Part shown: positions 54,845-63,802 of the stretch, piece after piece
Position numbering within the stretch: the first letter of the stretch is position 1
Layout of the letters: the number at the start of each line of letters is the position of its first letter
Source: CAYQJS01 sp964417895
GTDB taxonomy: Bacteria; Chloroflexota; UBA6077; SHYK01
DNA: 64,000 nt
Assembly: GCA_964417895.1 (NCBI GenBank)
Contig: CAYQJS010000002.1
Coordinates: 124,001 to 188,000, forward strand
Direction: 5' to 3'
The notes under the pieces: model-generated
What the model was told of the DNA's origin: nothing
The model's input: only the letters and a program-made list of their open reading frames with translations
Databases searched by the model: none
Made by a program: the position numbers and the translations under genes

Positions 54845-55932
54845 TCGTAGACGAATTGGGTTCCGCGGCTCACAAGATGATAGTCGGGGATGTGAACCTT
54901 CCGCTCCGGATCGTATGTGGCTTGCCCTATCTTATAGGCGCGCTTTCCATGGCGCTCAATAATGGATATCACAGCGTCGGCTTCCGGTGCGGGGACAACC
55001 AAACAGAACCCGATTCCCATATTGAAGACATGGAACATCTCTGGGTGGGCGACGCCGCCGTGCTCTTTGATCAGCTCAAAGATGGCAGGTATTGGTGGAA
55101 GGTTGTCGATGACGTACCCCGTGGTCTCGGACTTAACCCTTGTGAGGTTCAAGAATCCATCGCTGGTGATGTGCACGAGCGCTTTGACGTCAAAGCCCGA
55201 TTCAAGGATCTCCATCGCTTCTGCGACGTAAATGTTGGTTGGGCAGAGCAGCTCTTTGCCCAGGGGGCGGGTAAGGCCGGGCGGCGTGTCGTTTAACGAG
55301 AGGTGGCCATCCCGCAGGAGCGCTTTACGCGCGAGGGTTATCCCGTTGCTATGGATCCCGCTACTTTCGATGCCGACAATAACATCGCCTGGCTTGATGT
55401 GTTCGCCGACGATGATTTTGTCCAGTTGAACCAGCCCCACGGCGGTACCCGCGATATCGAAACCCGAGTCCTCCCTTTCCCCCTTAATGAGGTCGCGGAC
55501 TTGGGCCATTTCGCCGCCAGAGATTGAGATGTTCGCTATGCGGGCCCCTTCGCACAGGCCTTCCGCGATCTGATCTACCACGTTCGGGTCGAGCCGCTGG
55601 ATGGCTATGGAGTCAACCATGGAAAGGGGCCGCGCGCCGACGCAGATAACGTCGTTCACGTTCATGGCCACACAGTCGATTCCGACGGTTGAGTAGTCGT
55701 CCAACATTTGCGCGATGAGGACCTTAGTGCCCACGCCGTCGGTTGATATAGCGAGACCGAGACCGGCCCCAATTTCAATGACGTTAGCGAAGTAGCCGAT
55801 CTCAAGGTGAACCTTGCCGACTCCCTCGGTCGGCCATGTCCTCGTGATCCTTTCGGTTAGCTTGCGGAGGGCCGCCTCCTCGTGCTCGGTGTTGACTCCG
55901 GCTTCCACGTAGGTGGTTGATGCAGTACTCAT
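54841..55932 (-). CDS. purM: Phosphoribosylformylglycinamidine cyclo-ligase (AIR synthase)
   Basis: 363 aa PurM-fold ATPase of purine synthesis. Gly-rich AISTDGVGTKVLIA near residue 62, DCVAMNVNDVICVGARPL with ISGGEMAQV, GIESSGIHSNGITLARKAL, and a C-terminal HVFNMGIGFCLVV. The AT-richer third positions (GAT, ATT, AAG-rich) contrast with its neighbours and suggest transfer from another lineage. ATG 55932 follows GAGGAGTCCCG. No other pur gene is present here. Confidence 0.93.
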   Translation of the reverse strand: MSTASTTYVEAGVNTEHEEAALRKLTERITRTWPTEGVGKVHLEIGYFANVIEIGAGLGLAISTDGVGTKVLIAQMLDDYSTVGIDCVAMNVNDVICVGARPLSMVDSIAIQRLDPNVVDQIAEGLCEGARIANISISGGEMAQVRDLIKGEREDSGFDIAGTAVGLVQLDKIIVGEHIKPGDVIVGIESSGIHSNGITLARKALLRDGHLSLNDTPPGLTRPLGKELLCPTNIYVAEAMEILESGFDVKALVHITSDGFLNLTRVKSETTGYVIDNLPPIPAIFELIKEHGGVAHPEMFHVFNMGIGFCLVVPAPEADAVISIIERHGKRAYKIGQATYDPERKVHIPDYHLVSRGTQFVYE

Positions 55933-56355
55933 CGGGACTCCTCACCCACCGTTGGATTTGCAGCAGCAACGGGCTGCACCGTTACCACCTCTAGATTCCT
56001 TATTCTATTTCTTCTACTTCCCCGGGCGAGCAATGCTCCCAGATCGAGACAGGATTGAGGCGCAGGTTTCGCGGGGACAAACGCTTTGAGGCACCGATCT
56101 GGCTCCCCGCAGAGGGGGAAAATCCGAACTTTTTTCACTCTCGCCGTGTTTGTAGGCCCAAATGACGACTGGAAATCGCCCCGTGGGCCGATTTTTTCAT
56201 GACCTTGAAGACCTCAAATCACCCTACCGGACCCGCCCATCCGCCGAAAAGCGCCCGTCGGCAAGCCCCGTCGCAATCCTGTCGCGCTAGCGCGCGAATG
56301 GGATGCATTGCTCGCAGTCGGAACCGTTCCTTCGCGGGCGGAGCTGGCTCGCAGA
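55933..56355. other. 423-bp intergenic region upstream of purM
   Basis: Locally AT-richer. On the plus strand an imperfect hairpin AATCG...CGATT with a following T6 run (near 56173-56198) and another T6 (near 56129) look like terminators. A minus-strand TAGAAT near 56005 may be a -10 box for purM. No gene supported. Confidence 0.4.
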
Positions 56356-56955
56356 TCAGAGGGCCCGGGCATCCCTCATTTCTCTACCCTGTGCGTGGGG
56401 GCGCTGGTAGCGGAGGAGGACGACCCCGTTGCCGAAGGTCCGGGTCTCAGCGAGTTGGAGATTGATCTTGGCGTCTGATATCTGGAACAGGGGCTTGCCC
56501 TGCCCAATGACGATCGGGTGGACATAGAGCCGGTACTCGTCGATCAGGTCGTGTCGCATGAAGGCCGCGGCGAGGTCGGCCCCGCCGAGCACCAGGTCTC
56601 CACCGGGCTGTGCCTTGAGCTCCAGGACCTCCTCGACGACGAGGTCTCGGACCACCGTGGTGTTCCAGTCGGCCCGCTCCAGAGTCCTGGAGAACACGAT
56701 CTTGGGCATGTCCCGCCAGATTCGCGCGAACTCGACCATGGGCCCGGTACTCGAGGGGTCGGTGTCTGCCGTCGGCCAGAATCCGGCCATCAGGTCATAG
56801 GTGACACGTCCGTTCAGGAAGGCGCCCATCGCGCTGAGCTGCTCGTTGAAGTGGCGGTGCAGCTCGTCATCGACCATGTGCCAATCGAGCTCGCGGTTCG
56901 GTCCCTCAATGAAGCCATCAACAGACACCGACATCATCAAGATGATCTTTCTCAT
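56356..56955 (-). CDS. Dihydrofolate-reductase-fold (RibD C-terminal type) protein
   Basis: 199 aa. MRKIILMMSVSVDGFIEGPN then LDWHMVDDEL, AFLNGRVTYDLMAGFWPTAD, PKIVFSRTLERADWN, GGDLVLGGADLAAAFM and LIDEYRLYVHPIVIGQGKPLF: the complete pattern of PF01872 stand-alone YyaP-like proteins. They bind NADPH; the substrate is unknown. ATG 56955 has GGAGGGAA. It overlaps the upstream small gene by four bases. Confidence 0.9.
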   Translation of the reverse strand: MRKIILMMSVSVDGFIEGPNRELDWHMVDDELHRHFNEQLSAMGAFLNGRVTYDLMAGFWPTADTDPSSTGPMVEFARIWRDMPKIVFSRTLERADWNTTVVRDLVVEEVLELKAQPGGDLVLGGADLAAAFMRHDLIDEYRLYVHPIVIGQGKPLFQISDAKINLQLAETRTFGNGVVLLRYQRPHAQGREMRDARAL

Positions 56956-57215
56956 TGCGGTTCCCTCCGAAGTCGTCCAGGTTCGCTGCCAGCGAGGGGT
57001 GTGGTCACGGCTGACCTCCGTTCCACCCTGACGCTCAGGCCAGGCTGGTCGGCTGCTAGTGGCGGCAGGAGATGCGACAACAACTGCTCTGCGCTCATAC
57101 GGTGGACACGACCGTTTGGGCCGGTTCGTGTCCAGACGTCGCCCTCCTTGACGTGGCTCCACGTCTGACCATGTAAGGTCGTGATGTAGATCACGTAGTC
57201 AGTGTTCTTAGCCAT
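56952..57215 (-). CDS. Small hypothetical protein upstream of the RibD-like gene
   Basis: 87 aa. YVIYITTLHGQTWSHVKEGD followed by VWTRTGPNGRVHRMSAEQLL resembles small beta-rich domains; the C-terminal half is Arg/Pro-rich and less convincing. The ATGA overlap with the reductase implies a two-gene operon. A CAGGAGACCACAAC leader supports the start at 57215. Family uncertain. Confidence 0.55.
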   Translation of the reverse strand: MAKNTDYVIYITTLHGQTWSHVKEGDVWTRTGPNGRVHRMSAEQLLSHLLPPLAADQPGLSVRVERRSAVTTPLAGSEPGRLRREPQ

Positions 57216-57671
57216 GTTGTGGTCTCCTGTTAGGTACTCGGCCGCCCCGTCGTCGTGCGCAGTGACAACTTACCAGAACGCAGCGTTCGTGAGGCGCGGA
57301 TGGCGTGGGGCGGGAGAAGTACTCCTCAAAGGCAACTTGAGCGGGCTCCGTCCCCGCGTGCCCACCCAAGAAACAGATTGCCGTAGTAGAAGGCGATTCA
57401 GACGTTTCCAACCATTGCTATCAGGAGAGGCCTTTACATCTCGGCGGACGTGATTGGCTTGATCACCGGGCTGCCCGTGATCGCGGGCTGGGTCGGGAGC
57501 GCACTGGCGGCCTGGATTCCGTGGTGGCCGTTCTAGCTCAGCGCCGCTCATTTTCACGATGCGTTTTAGCTCAGCTAAGCTAACAACTGTGTCGCTGCCG
57601 GCGTGGTCAGATCGCGGGTCAGGAGCTCGCGGCCGGTATGGAAGCGTAGTGCAGACGGGAGGCCAGGGGCC
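57216..57671. other. 456-bp stretch with a possible gene fragment
   Basis: On the plus strand near 57420-57535 one frame reads RRGLYISADVIGLITGLPVI then AGWVGSALAAWIPWWPF and stop. It looks like the tail of a membrane protein, but there is no start. Nothing else supported. Confidence 0.3.
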
Positions 57672-58004
57672 ATGACGGATCCAAGCGTCCAGAACTACAT
57701 CGACGCGATCCCAGCGACGCATAGGCCGCTCTTCGATCGCCTACAGTCGCTCATCTTCGAGCTCTATCCGGACGCCGAGATCGTGATCTCGTACGGGATA
57801 CCTACCTACAAGGTAGGACGCGGACGCGTTTACCTCGGGCGGTGGAAGAACGGGGTGTCGCTCCACGCCATCGATATCGAGCCGTTCAAGCAGCGTCACC
57901 CCTCCATCAAGACCGGGAAGGGGAGCCTCAACTTCAAGCTCACCGACGAGCTGCCCGAGGCCGACATTCGCGACGTAATCGAGCGAGCGATCAGCCGGTC
58001 ATAA
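57672..58004 (+). CDS. DUF1801 (YdhG-like) family protein
   Basis: 110 aa. VQNYIDAIPATHRPLFDRLQ, EIVISYGIPTYKVGRGRVYL, GVSLHAIDIEPF and GKGSLNFKLTDELPEADIRD match PF08818 (iron-chaperone-like fold). Function is not established. ATG 57672 follows GGGAGG. A GC-rich hairpin follows the stop. Confidence 0.88.
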   Translation: MTDPSVQNYIDAIPATHRPLFDRLQSLIFELYPDAEIVISYGIPTYKVGRGRVYLGRWKNGVSLHAIDIEPFKQRHPSIKTGKGSLNFKLTDELPEADIRDVIERAISRS

Positions 58005-58015
58005 GCTCATTAGAG

Positions 58016-58041
58016 GCGGCGGCCGAATCTCCGGCCGCCGC
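58016..58041 (+). terminator. GC-rich hairpin after the DUF1801 gene
   Basis: GCGGCGGCCG (58016-58025) pairs with CGGCCGCCGC (58032-58041). Perfect 10-bp stem 11 bp after the stop, but no strong T-run, so a weak or rho-assisted terminator. Confidence 0.5.
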
Positions 58042-58331
58042 TTGGCGTGATTGACCCAAAAGTGCGTGAGAGCCGGCGGTGGTATCGCTCAAACCTCAAG
58101 GGTTCTTTGAGATTTCCATGACCTTGGCTCCCCGAGCAGGTGTCGGAGCAACACTACTAGAGAACCCGCACGCGGGCCAAGCTCTCGTGACCCCAGCTCT
58201 CGCGCTGCCGAACGAACAAGAACTCGCGCTCGTCTGAGGTGCACGCCCGCCCGACTGTGGTTTCCGCGTGAAAACGGACCCACTTTTACGCCTGAAAAGG
58301 GAGCCATCCTGCTGGCGTCGTGCGGCTCATG

Positions 58332-59135
58332 TTAGTCCTCCTTTGGCACCTTTGGCACCTTTGGCACCTTTGGCACCTTTGGCACCTTTGGCACGGTGGT
58401 GCGCTTGTCCTTGAGCCGGTAGCTGGGTCCGTTCATTGCGAAAATGTGGCTCTGGTGAAGGAGCCGAGCCAGAATCGCTGAGGCGATCACTTCGTCGCCG
58501 AAGACCTTGCCCCATCCATCGAAGCTCACGTTGCTCGTGATGATGATCGAGCCCTTGGTGTAGCGCGTCGCCACCAACTGGAAGAACAGGTTGGCCCGTC
58601 TGCCGTCGAAAGGCAGATATCCCAGCTCGTCGATTACCAACAGGTCGAGGCGACGGAGCCGGTCGAGCAGCTTGCCCAGCGTCTGGGTAATCTCGGCGGC
58701 TGCCAATTGGTCGAGCAAGTCCGCCGCGGCGGTGAAGAGCACACTCCGCCGTGCTGCGTAGGCTTGGAGGGCGAGAGGGACAGGGAGGTGTGTCTTTCTC
58801 ACTCCTGGCCCACCGATAAAGAGCACGTTGGCGGCCTGGTCGATGAACGAGAGATTGGCAAGCTCCCGCACCCGCGCGGCCGAGAGGCCGGGCTGGAAGC
58901 TGAAGTCGAACTCTTCCAGCGTGCGGAACATGGAGAACCGCGCGCGATGCACCCGCGCGTTGACCGAGCGATCCGTCTTGTCAGCCAGCTCCGCTTCGAC
59001 CAGACGGGCCAGGTACGTCGTGTAGGACGACTCGCTCTGGGCAGCTGCCTCCCCTTCGGTCTCGAAGTGGCTCGCCATGGCGTGCAGCCCGAGCTGGATG
59101 AGCTGGTCTTTGAGCGCGTGGCTCTCGGCCATCAT
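58332..59135 (-). CDS. istB: IstB-like ATPase of the IS21 remnant, with altered Walker A
   Basis: 267 aa. HALKDQLIQLGLHAMASHFE, SYTTYLARLVEAE, Walker B LLVIDELGYLPFDGR and IIITSNVSFDGWGKVFGDEV are IstB-specific. Walker A reads GGPGVRKTHL (108-117): Arg113 replaces the Gly before the essential Lys, so ATP binding is probably impaired. The C-terminus ends in VPK repeats encoded by a 9-bp tandem repeat. ATG 59135 or 59132. Confidence 0.88.
   Translation of the reverse strand: MMAESHALKDQLIQLGLHAMASHFETEGEAAAQSESSYTTYLARLVEAELADKTDRSVNARVHRARFSMFRTLEEFDFSFQPGLSAARVRELANLSFIDQAANVLFIGGPGVRKTHLPVPLALQAYAARRSVLFTAAADLLDQLAAAEITQTLGKLLDRLRRLDLLVIDELGYLPFDGRRANLFFQLVATRYTKGSIIITSNVSFDGWGKVFGDEVIASAILARLLHQSHIFAMNGPSYRLKDKRTTVPKVPKVPKVPKVPKVPKED
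58340..58393. repeat. Six perfect copies of a 9-bp tandem repeat in the istB 3' end
   Basis: CCTTTGGCA is repeated six times (58340-58393), encoding VPK repeats at the IstB C-terminus. A variable-number locus; changes of whole units keep the frame. Confidence 0.9.
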
Positions 59136-59735
59136 CGCCCGGCCTCCCAGAGCAGCTGCTGGTAGGGACGCAGATCGGCTCGCACCGCGACGCGGGGCAG
59201 CGACGCTGCCTGGTCGGCTGGGCGCCCTGGATCCACCGCCTGGGGCACCGCGCGGCTCTCCAGTAGCCCGCGAATGAAGGCGTGAGAGTACGTCTTGTGC
59301 TCGCGCGCCAGCGCGAAGGCGCGACGCATGCTGCGCTCGTCGTAGAGACTGGCCAGCTCCATGACCCCACGGAGATGTTCGGCGGGATTGTGGGTGTGTT
59401 GGAGCTGCAGGCCTTCCAGGAAATCGTCCCGTTCGAAACGCGTCAGCTCCTCTTGGGAAATGCGCGAAGCTGGTCCAGGCGCTGCCCTTGATGAACTGCT
59501 GCTCCAGGTAGAAGAACGGCTTCTCCACCTCGCCCTTCGTCTGGGCTCGCCGTACCTGGCAGGCGCGCGGCTGCACGCGATAGTGGCCCATCAACTCGAG
59601 GAACTGCGGGTTCCAGCGGAAGTGGGAAAGAACCGCCCCACTACGCTCTGGCCCAGTACGAATTGGCTCAAAAGGTTGTTCGCGTGCATCGGCGTGGGCT
59701 TTCGCCAACTCGCTGCGCGTGCCTCCCCTTATCAT
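59132..59735 (-). pseudogene. istA: istA transposase, truncated and frameshifted
   Basis: The minus strand gives EPIRTGPERSGAVLSHFRWN then PQFLELMGHYRVQPRACQ and AQTKGEVEKPFFYLEQQFI, clear IstA core. After a shift near 59520-59550 comes the C-terminal frame MELASLYDERSMRRAFALAR. The DDE N-terminal half is missing. Confidence 0.75.
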
Positions 59736-59769
59736 TTCATTCAGCTTGCGCTTATACAGTGATCCAGTT

Positions 59770-60054
59770 ATGCTCGACTTGAGTCCGAATGAATTCAGGG
59801 AGGGCCGATATCAAAGCCTGCATCCATTCTCCGTCACGGTCGGAACACCGGTTTATACACACGATGGCGCAAAGATCGGTAAGGTGAAGGAGGTCCGTGG
59901 CGAGGCATTCAAGGTCGAGACCGGCCTCTTTCAGAGGGATTACTGGCTCGCTGCCGACAGCGTTGCGGAAGCGGTCCCGGACGTGCCCGTCACGTTAGCC
60001 GTGGACAAGAATCAAATCGACACCAAGAAAATCAACGAACCGCAGTCGGCCTGA
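59770..60054 (+). CDS. PRC-barrel-like/DUF2171 small protein
   Basis: 94 aa. VTVGTPVYTHDGAKIGKVKE followed by VRGEAFKVETGLFQRDYWLA is the PRC-barrel/DUF2171 strand pattern, and the C-terminus VTLAVDKNQIDTKKINEP is shared with the fragment at 44851. ATG 59770 lies right after the IS21 remnant, so its native promoter may have been lost. Function unknown. Confidence 0.7.
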   Translation: MLDLSPNEFREGRYQSLHPFSVTVGTPVYTHDGAKIGKVKEVRGEAFKVETGLFQRDYWLAADSVAEAVPDVPVTLAVDKNQIDTKKINEPQSA

Positions 60055-60304
60055 GCAAAGCTCGCCGCCTCTACTACTCTTCCAACAGCGAATACCTGCA
60101 GGGAAACCACGCTCGATCAACCCTCTGCACTACAAAATGGGATCGCGTCTATGGGGCGTGCTCGCGGCCGTCGGCGTGTCCACCCCGAGCTGGTGGGGCA
60201 GTGTTTTGCTCGGGGCGCGCCCGAACCGTAGCCGTCGAGGCGCTTTGCTGGGCGGCAGTGATTGACCGTTGGTCATCCAAACGATAGCGGCCCCGGGGGG
60301 AAGC

Positions 60305-61987
60305 ATGAGGAACACCGTTCATCAGGTCATCGTGATTGCGCTTGGCGTGGTCGTTTTGGTGGTTGCCTGCGCGCCCCAGGCTCCTTCGCCGGGCGATCAG
60401 GCAGGCGTGCGGCAGGCCGTGCGGCCCAGCTTGCTGAGGATTGCGATGGCGGCGGATGTCCCTCAGTTCAGCATCAAGCTCGGGCCCGACTATTCCAAGA
60501 TCGTTAACCATCTGGTCAACGTCAATCTCGCGAAAGTGGACCATCGAGACGTCACCTACCCGTACCTGCTTGACAAGCTTCCGAGCCAGGATGATGGCAC
60601 ATGGCTGGTCAACGCCGACGGCACGATGCGGACAACACTCCGCCTTCGGCCCGGGATCAGCTGGCACGACGGCCAACCGCTCACCGCTTACGACATCGCC
60701 TTCGCACACCGCGTCTACGCAGACCCGGAGATCCCCAGCCAACAGCCCATAGAGCGGATCATCGACAGCGTGGTGCCGCGCGACGACCGGACGGCGGAGG
60801 TTATCTGGCGCGAGCCGCACTTCCGAGCGGGTGCCCCTGAGGAGCGCGATCTAGTTCCCCTGCCACGCCACCTGCTCGAGTCCCTGTTTAACAGAGACAA
60901 GCAAGCCTTCATGAATAGCCCATTCTGGACCAGTGAAGAATACGTGAGTGCCGGACCGTACCGGGTGCGCGAGCGCGACCTCGGGGTCGGCGTCACCCTC
61001 GCGGCCAACCCCGACTTCTTTCTGGGAAAACCGCACATCGATACCGTCCGTCTGGAGATCGTCCTGGATAAGAACGCGATCATCGCTCGCCTGCTATCGG
61101 GGGCGATCGACTTCAGTGAAGACATCACGCCTGAGCAGGCGGCGGTGCTGCGTGAGCAATGGCAGGGAGGGGGCGTCGTGTACGTCTCCTTCTACGCGGT
61201 CCAGTCCGTTCGGCCGCAGTTCCGCGACGTGCACAATCATCAGCCCGCACTGAGAGACGTGCGTGTCCGACGCGCGATGATGCATGCCATCGACCGAGAC
61301 GCCATCGCTGCGGCCATGACCTCCGGCCTCTCGACGGCGGCTGATACGTACTACTCCCGGGAGAATCGCCTGTACCCGCGCATCGAGCAAGCCATCGCCA
61401 GGTACCCTTACGACGTCCGTCGAGCCGAAGCCCTGCTAGTGGAGGCGGGCTGGTCGCGCGGCGCGGATAGCATGCTTCGTAATGCCACCGGCCGGCCGTT
61501 TGACCTAGAGTGCACTGGCAGCGCAGCCCGCTTCGCGACCTGCGTGCCGGTCATCGACTACTGGAAGCGCATCGGGATCGACGGGCGAGCCGTGCCCCTG
61601 CCACAGGTGCGTGACCCCGAGCTGACCGCCAGCTTTCCCGGCGTTCAAATCGACGGCGGCATGCCAGGACCGACTAACGTCGTGACGATGTCGAGCGTCG
61701 AGGTGCCGACACCCGTGAATCGATGGTCGGGCCGCAATGCAGGGAGCTATGTGAACCCGGAGCTGGACGATCTGCTGTTCCGTCTCGGCACCTCGCTCAA
61801 CGGAACTGAACGCGACGATCTCATGGTCGCAGTCGAACGCGTTATGACCCTGGAGCTGCCCAAAGGGGCCATCTTCTACGCGACGCCGGTGGCGGCAGGC
61901 GCGTCTCATGTGAAGGGTATAAAAGGCTACGGTGTCGGAGGCACGCCATCCTACACCTACAACGGCTGGGAGTGGACCGTCGAATAG
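60305..61987 (+). CDS. Family-5 extracellular solute-binding lipoprotein (tandem copy A)
   Basis: 560 aa. Leader ends VLVVACAPQAP. LRPGISWHDGQPLTAYDIAF, FRAGAPEERDLVPLPRHLLE, YVSAGPYRVRERDLGVGVTL with GKPHIDTV and VRRAMMHAIDRDA identify SBP_bac_5. ATG 60305 has GGGGGGAAG. It is followed 15 bp later by a homologous gene in the same operon; the two share GPYRV, VTLAANP-FFLG-P-ID and RRAEALL/RRAEQLL blocks, implying duplication and divergence. Confidence 0.9.
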   Translation: MRNTVHQVIVIALGVVVLVVACAPQAPSPGDQAGVRQAVRPSLLRIAMAADVPQFSIKLGPDYSKIVNHLVNVNLAKVDHRDVTYPYLLDKLPSQDDGTWLVNADGTMRTTLRLRPGISWHDGQPLTAYDIAFAHRVYADPEIPSQQPIERIIDSVVPRDDRTAEVIWREPHFRAGAPEERDLVPLPRHLLESLFNRDKQAFMNSPFWTSEEYVSAGPYRVRERDLGVGVTLAANPDFFLGKPHIDTVRLEIVLDKNAIIARLLSGAIDFSEDITPEQAAVLREQWQGGGVVYVSFYAVQSVRPQFRDVHNHQPALRDVRVRRAMMHAIDRDAIAAAMTSGLSTAADTYYSRENRLYPRIEQAIARYPYDVRRAEALLVEAGWSRGADSMLRNATGRPFDLECTGSAARFATCVPVIDYWKRIGIDGRAVPLPQVRDPELTASFPGVQIDGGMPGPTNVVTMSSVEVPTPVNRWSGRNAGSYVNPELDDLLFRLGTSLNGTERDDLMVAVERVMTLELPKGAIFYATPVAAGASHVKGIKGYGVGGTPSYTYNGWEWTVE

Positions 61988-62002
61988 CACAGGGAGGTCA
62001 CC

Positions 62003-63709
62003 ATGAGCGCTCTGAATAGGCCCGCAATCCTCACGATGGTTGCTGTTTTCGTGACGCTCGCGGCGTGTGGGCCAGCGCAATCGCCTCTAGCGGAGCGCGG
62101 GTCCGACAGCGTTCCGCTGAAGCAGATGGTGCTGCGGGTCGCCGACGAGCGCGACGACCCGGATCTGGCCCATCGGTTCGGCGACGGAAGCGGAGGCGGG
62201 ATCAACTACATGATCAATGCCTTCCTTGCCCGCACTGACGATAGGGGCGTTCTCGGACCGTACCTCACCGTGAAACTCCCGAGCCAGGACGACGGCACTT
62301 GGGTGATCAGCCCGGACGGGACGATGCAGACTATCTGGACGATCCGACCGGACGCCAGGTGGCACGACGGCCAGCCGCTCACATCCCACGACATCGTCTT
62401 TGCCCACAAGGTGTACTTGGACAACGATATTCCAGTGCCAGATCGAACACCGGAACGCTACATTAGCAGCATCACTCCCCGCGACGATAGGACCTTCGAG
62501 GTGAACTGGCGCCAACTGTTCTTCGGGGCCGCGCAGCCAAGGGAGCCGGACCTCGAGCCCCTGCCGCGACACTTGCTGGAAGATCTTTACAACACCAGCG
62601 ACAAGCAAGCGTTCGTCAACCACAGGTTCTGGACGACCGAGGAATACGTCGGCCTGGGGCCCTACCGTGTCGCCAAGCGCGAGCAGGACGTGCGCGTCAC
62701 CCTGGCGGCAAACCCGTACTTCTTCCTCGGGACGCCGAGGATCGACATCATCGAGTTCACATTCTCCGACCAGCGAGCCGTGGTCGCTCGCCTCCTGGCA
62801 GGCGATATCGATTTCGCCGAGCACGCGGTGATAACCACCGAGCAAGCAGCGGTCCTACGAGACCAGTGGAACGACGCCAACGAGGGCAAGGTCTTCTCGA
62901 CCATGTGGCAGGCCCAGGTATTAGTGTTCCAGCAGGCCGACGTCCCCGTCGACCCTCAGCCCGCGTTGAGGGATGTTCGCGTGCGACGAGCTTTGATCCA
63001 CGCCGTTGACCGGGAGGCGATCGGATCGCTGGCGACGAACGGGTTCTCGATGGCCACCGATGTGAACATGACTCGCACGCACCTGCTGTTCCAGAGGATG
63101 GAGGCGGCAGCCGCAAAGTATGCGTACGACATTCGTCGGGCCGAGCAGCTGCTGAACGAGGCCGGCTGGGTCCGAGGTACTGACGGCATGGTCCATAATG
63201 CCGCTGGCACGCTCTTAGACCTCCAGATGTACGGGTCCCCGCGGGATGCGGGCGGCAATATTCCAGCCGCCTTCGTCGACTTCTGGAAGCGGGTGGGCAT
63301 TGACGCTAAGGTCATCCAAGTGTCACGTGCGCAACATGACGACCCGCAGTACCGGGCCAACTTTCCCGGAGCACAGCTGCAATCGAAACCGCCTTTCCAG
63401 TACCACGACCTGATCCGGGCAGAGCTTCCCACCGAGCAGAACCGGTGGAACGGCCGCAACGTGGTCAGTTGGGTGAACCAGGAGTATGAGGCGGCGTTTG
63501 CTCGGTTCAGCCAGTCCCTGAGTCTAGCGGAGCGCGAGGAAATGGCCGTCGAGTTAGAGCGGGTCATTACCATGGATGTCGGCCAGCCACGTCTGTTCTA
63601 CCAGGTGAGACCGGGCGCTGCTCGCAACAACGTCGAGGGCATCAAGGAGCATAGCCTGGGCCACAGCCCGACGTACCTCTGGAACATCCTGGAATGGAGG
63701 GTGACGTAA
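62003..63709 (+). CDS. Family-5 extracellular solute-binding lipoprotein (tandem copy B)
   Basis: 568 aa. Leader VAVFVTLAACGPAQ. IRPDARWHDGQPLTSHDIVF, EPDLEPLPRHLLEDLYN, YVGLGPYRVAKREQDVRVTL and VRRALIHAVDREA. ATG 62003 follows AGGGAGGTCACC. Paralogue of the upstream gene; substitutions around the pocket region suggest a different ligand. No permease follows; the next gene is a probable cupin enzyme, which could act on the imported compound. Confidence 0.9.
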   Translation: MSALNRPAILTMVAVFVTLAACGPAQSPLAERGSDSVPLKQMVLRVADERDDPDLAHRFGDGSGGGINYMINAFLARTDDRGVLGPYLTVKLPSQDDGTWVISPDGTMQTIWTIRPDARWHDGQPLTSHDIVFAHKVYLDNDIPVPDRTPERYISSITPRDDRTFEVNWRQLFFGAAQPREPDLEPLPRHLLEDLYNTSDKQAFVNHRFWTTEEYVGLGPYRVAKREQDVRVTLAANPYFFLGTPRIDIIEFTFSDQRAVVARLLAGDIDFAEHAVITTEQAAVLRDQWNDANEGKVFSTMWQAQVLVFQQADVPVDPQPALRDVRVRRALIHAVDREAIGSLATNGFSMATDVNMTRTHLLFQRMEAAAAKYAYDIRRAEQLLNEAGWVRGTDGMVHNAAGTLLDLQMYGSPRDAGGNIPAAFVDFWKRVGIDAKVIQVSRAQHDDPQYRANFPGAQLQSKPPFQYHDLIRAELPTEQNRWNGRNVVSWVNQEYEAAFARFSQSLSLAEREEMAVELERVITMDVGQPRLFYQVRPGAARNNVEGIKEHSLGHSPTYLWNILEWRVT

Positions 63710-63802
63710 GCGGATCGAGACCGTGTGCATGGCCGACGGAGCTTTACCACTGCAACTGCTGCTGATAGACTGCGGACGGTTTCATACGAGAGGAGGATGA
63801 GA

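Larger units (their letters stand above)
58254..59760 (-). mobile_element. Remnant of an IS21-family insertion sequence
   Basis: The left end has the IS21-type terminal pattern (GTGAAAACGGACCCA, then a degenerate second copy at CTGAAAAGGGAGCC) near 58267-58310. Inside are istB (complete but altered) and a 3' part of istA with frameshifts. The istA 5' half and the other end are missing at about 59760, so the element cannot move by itself. Confidence 0.75.

Noticed and set aside
58332..59735. A single 467-aa fusion of IstA tail and IstB
   Set aside because: The open frame joins istA and istB by chance; istB has its own ATG pair at 59135/59132 and istA continues in another frame.
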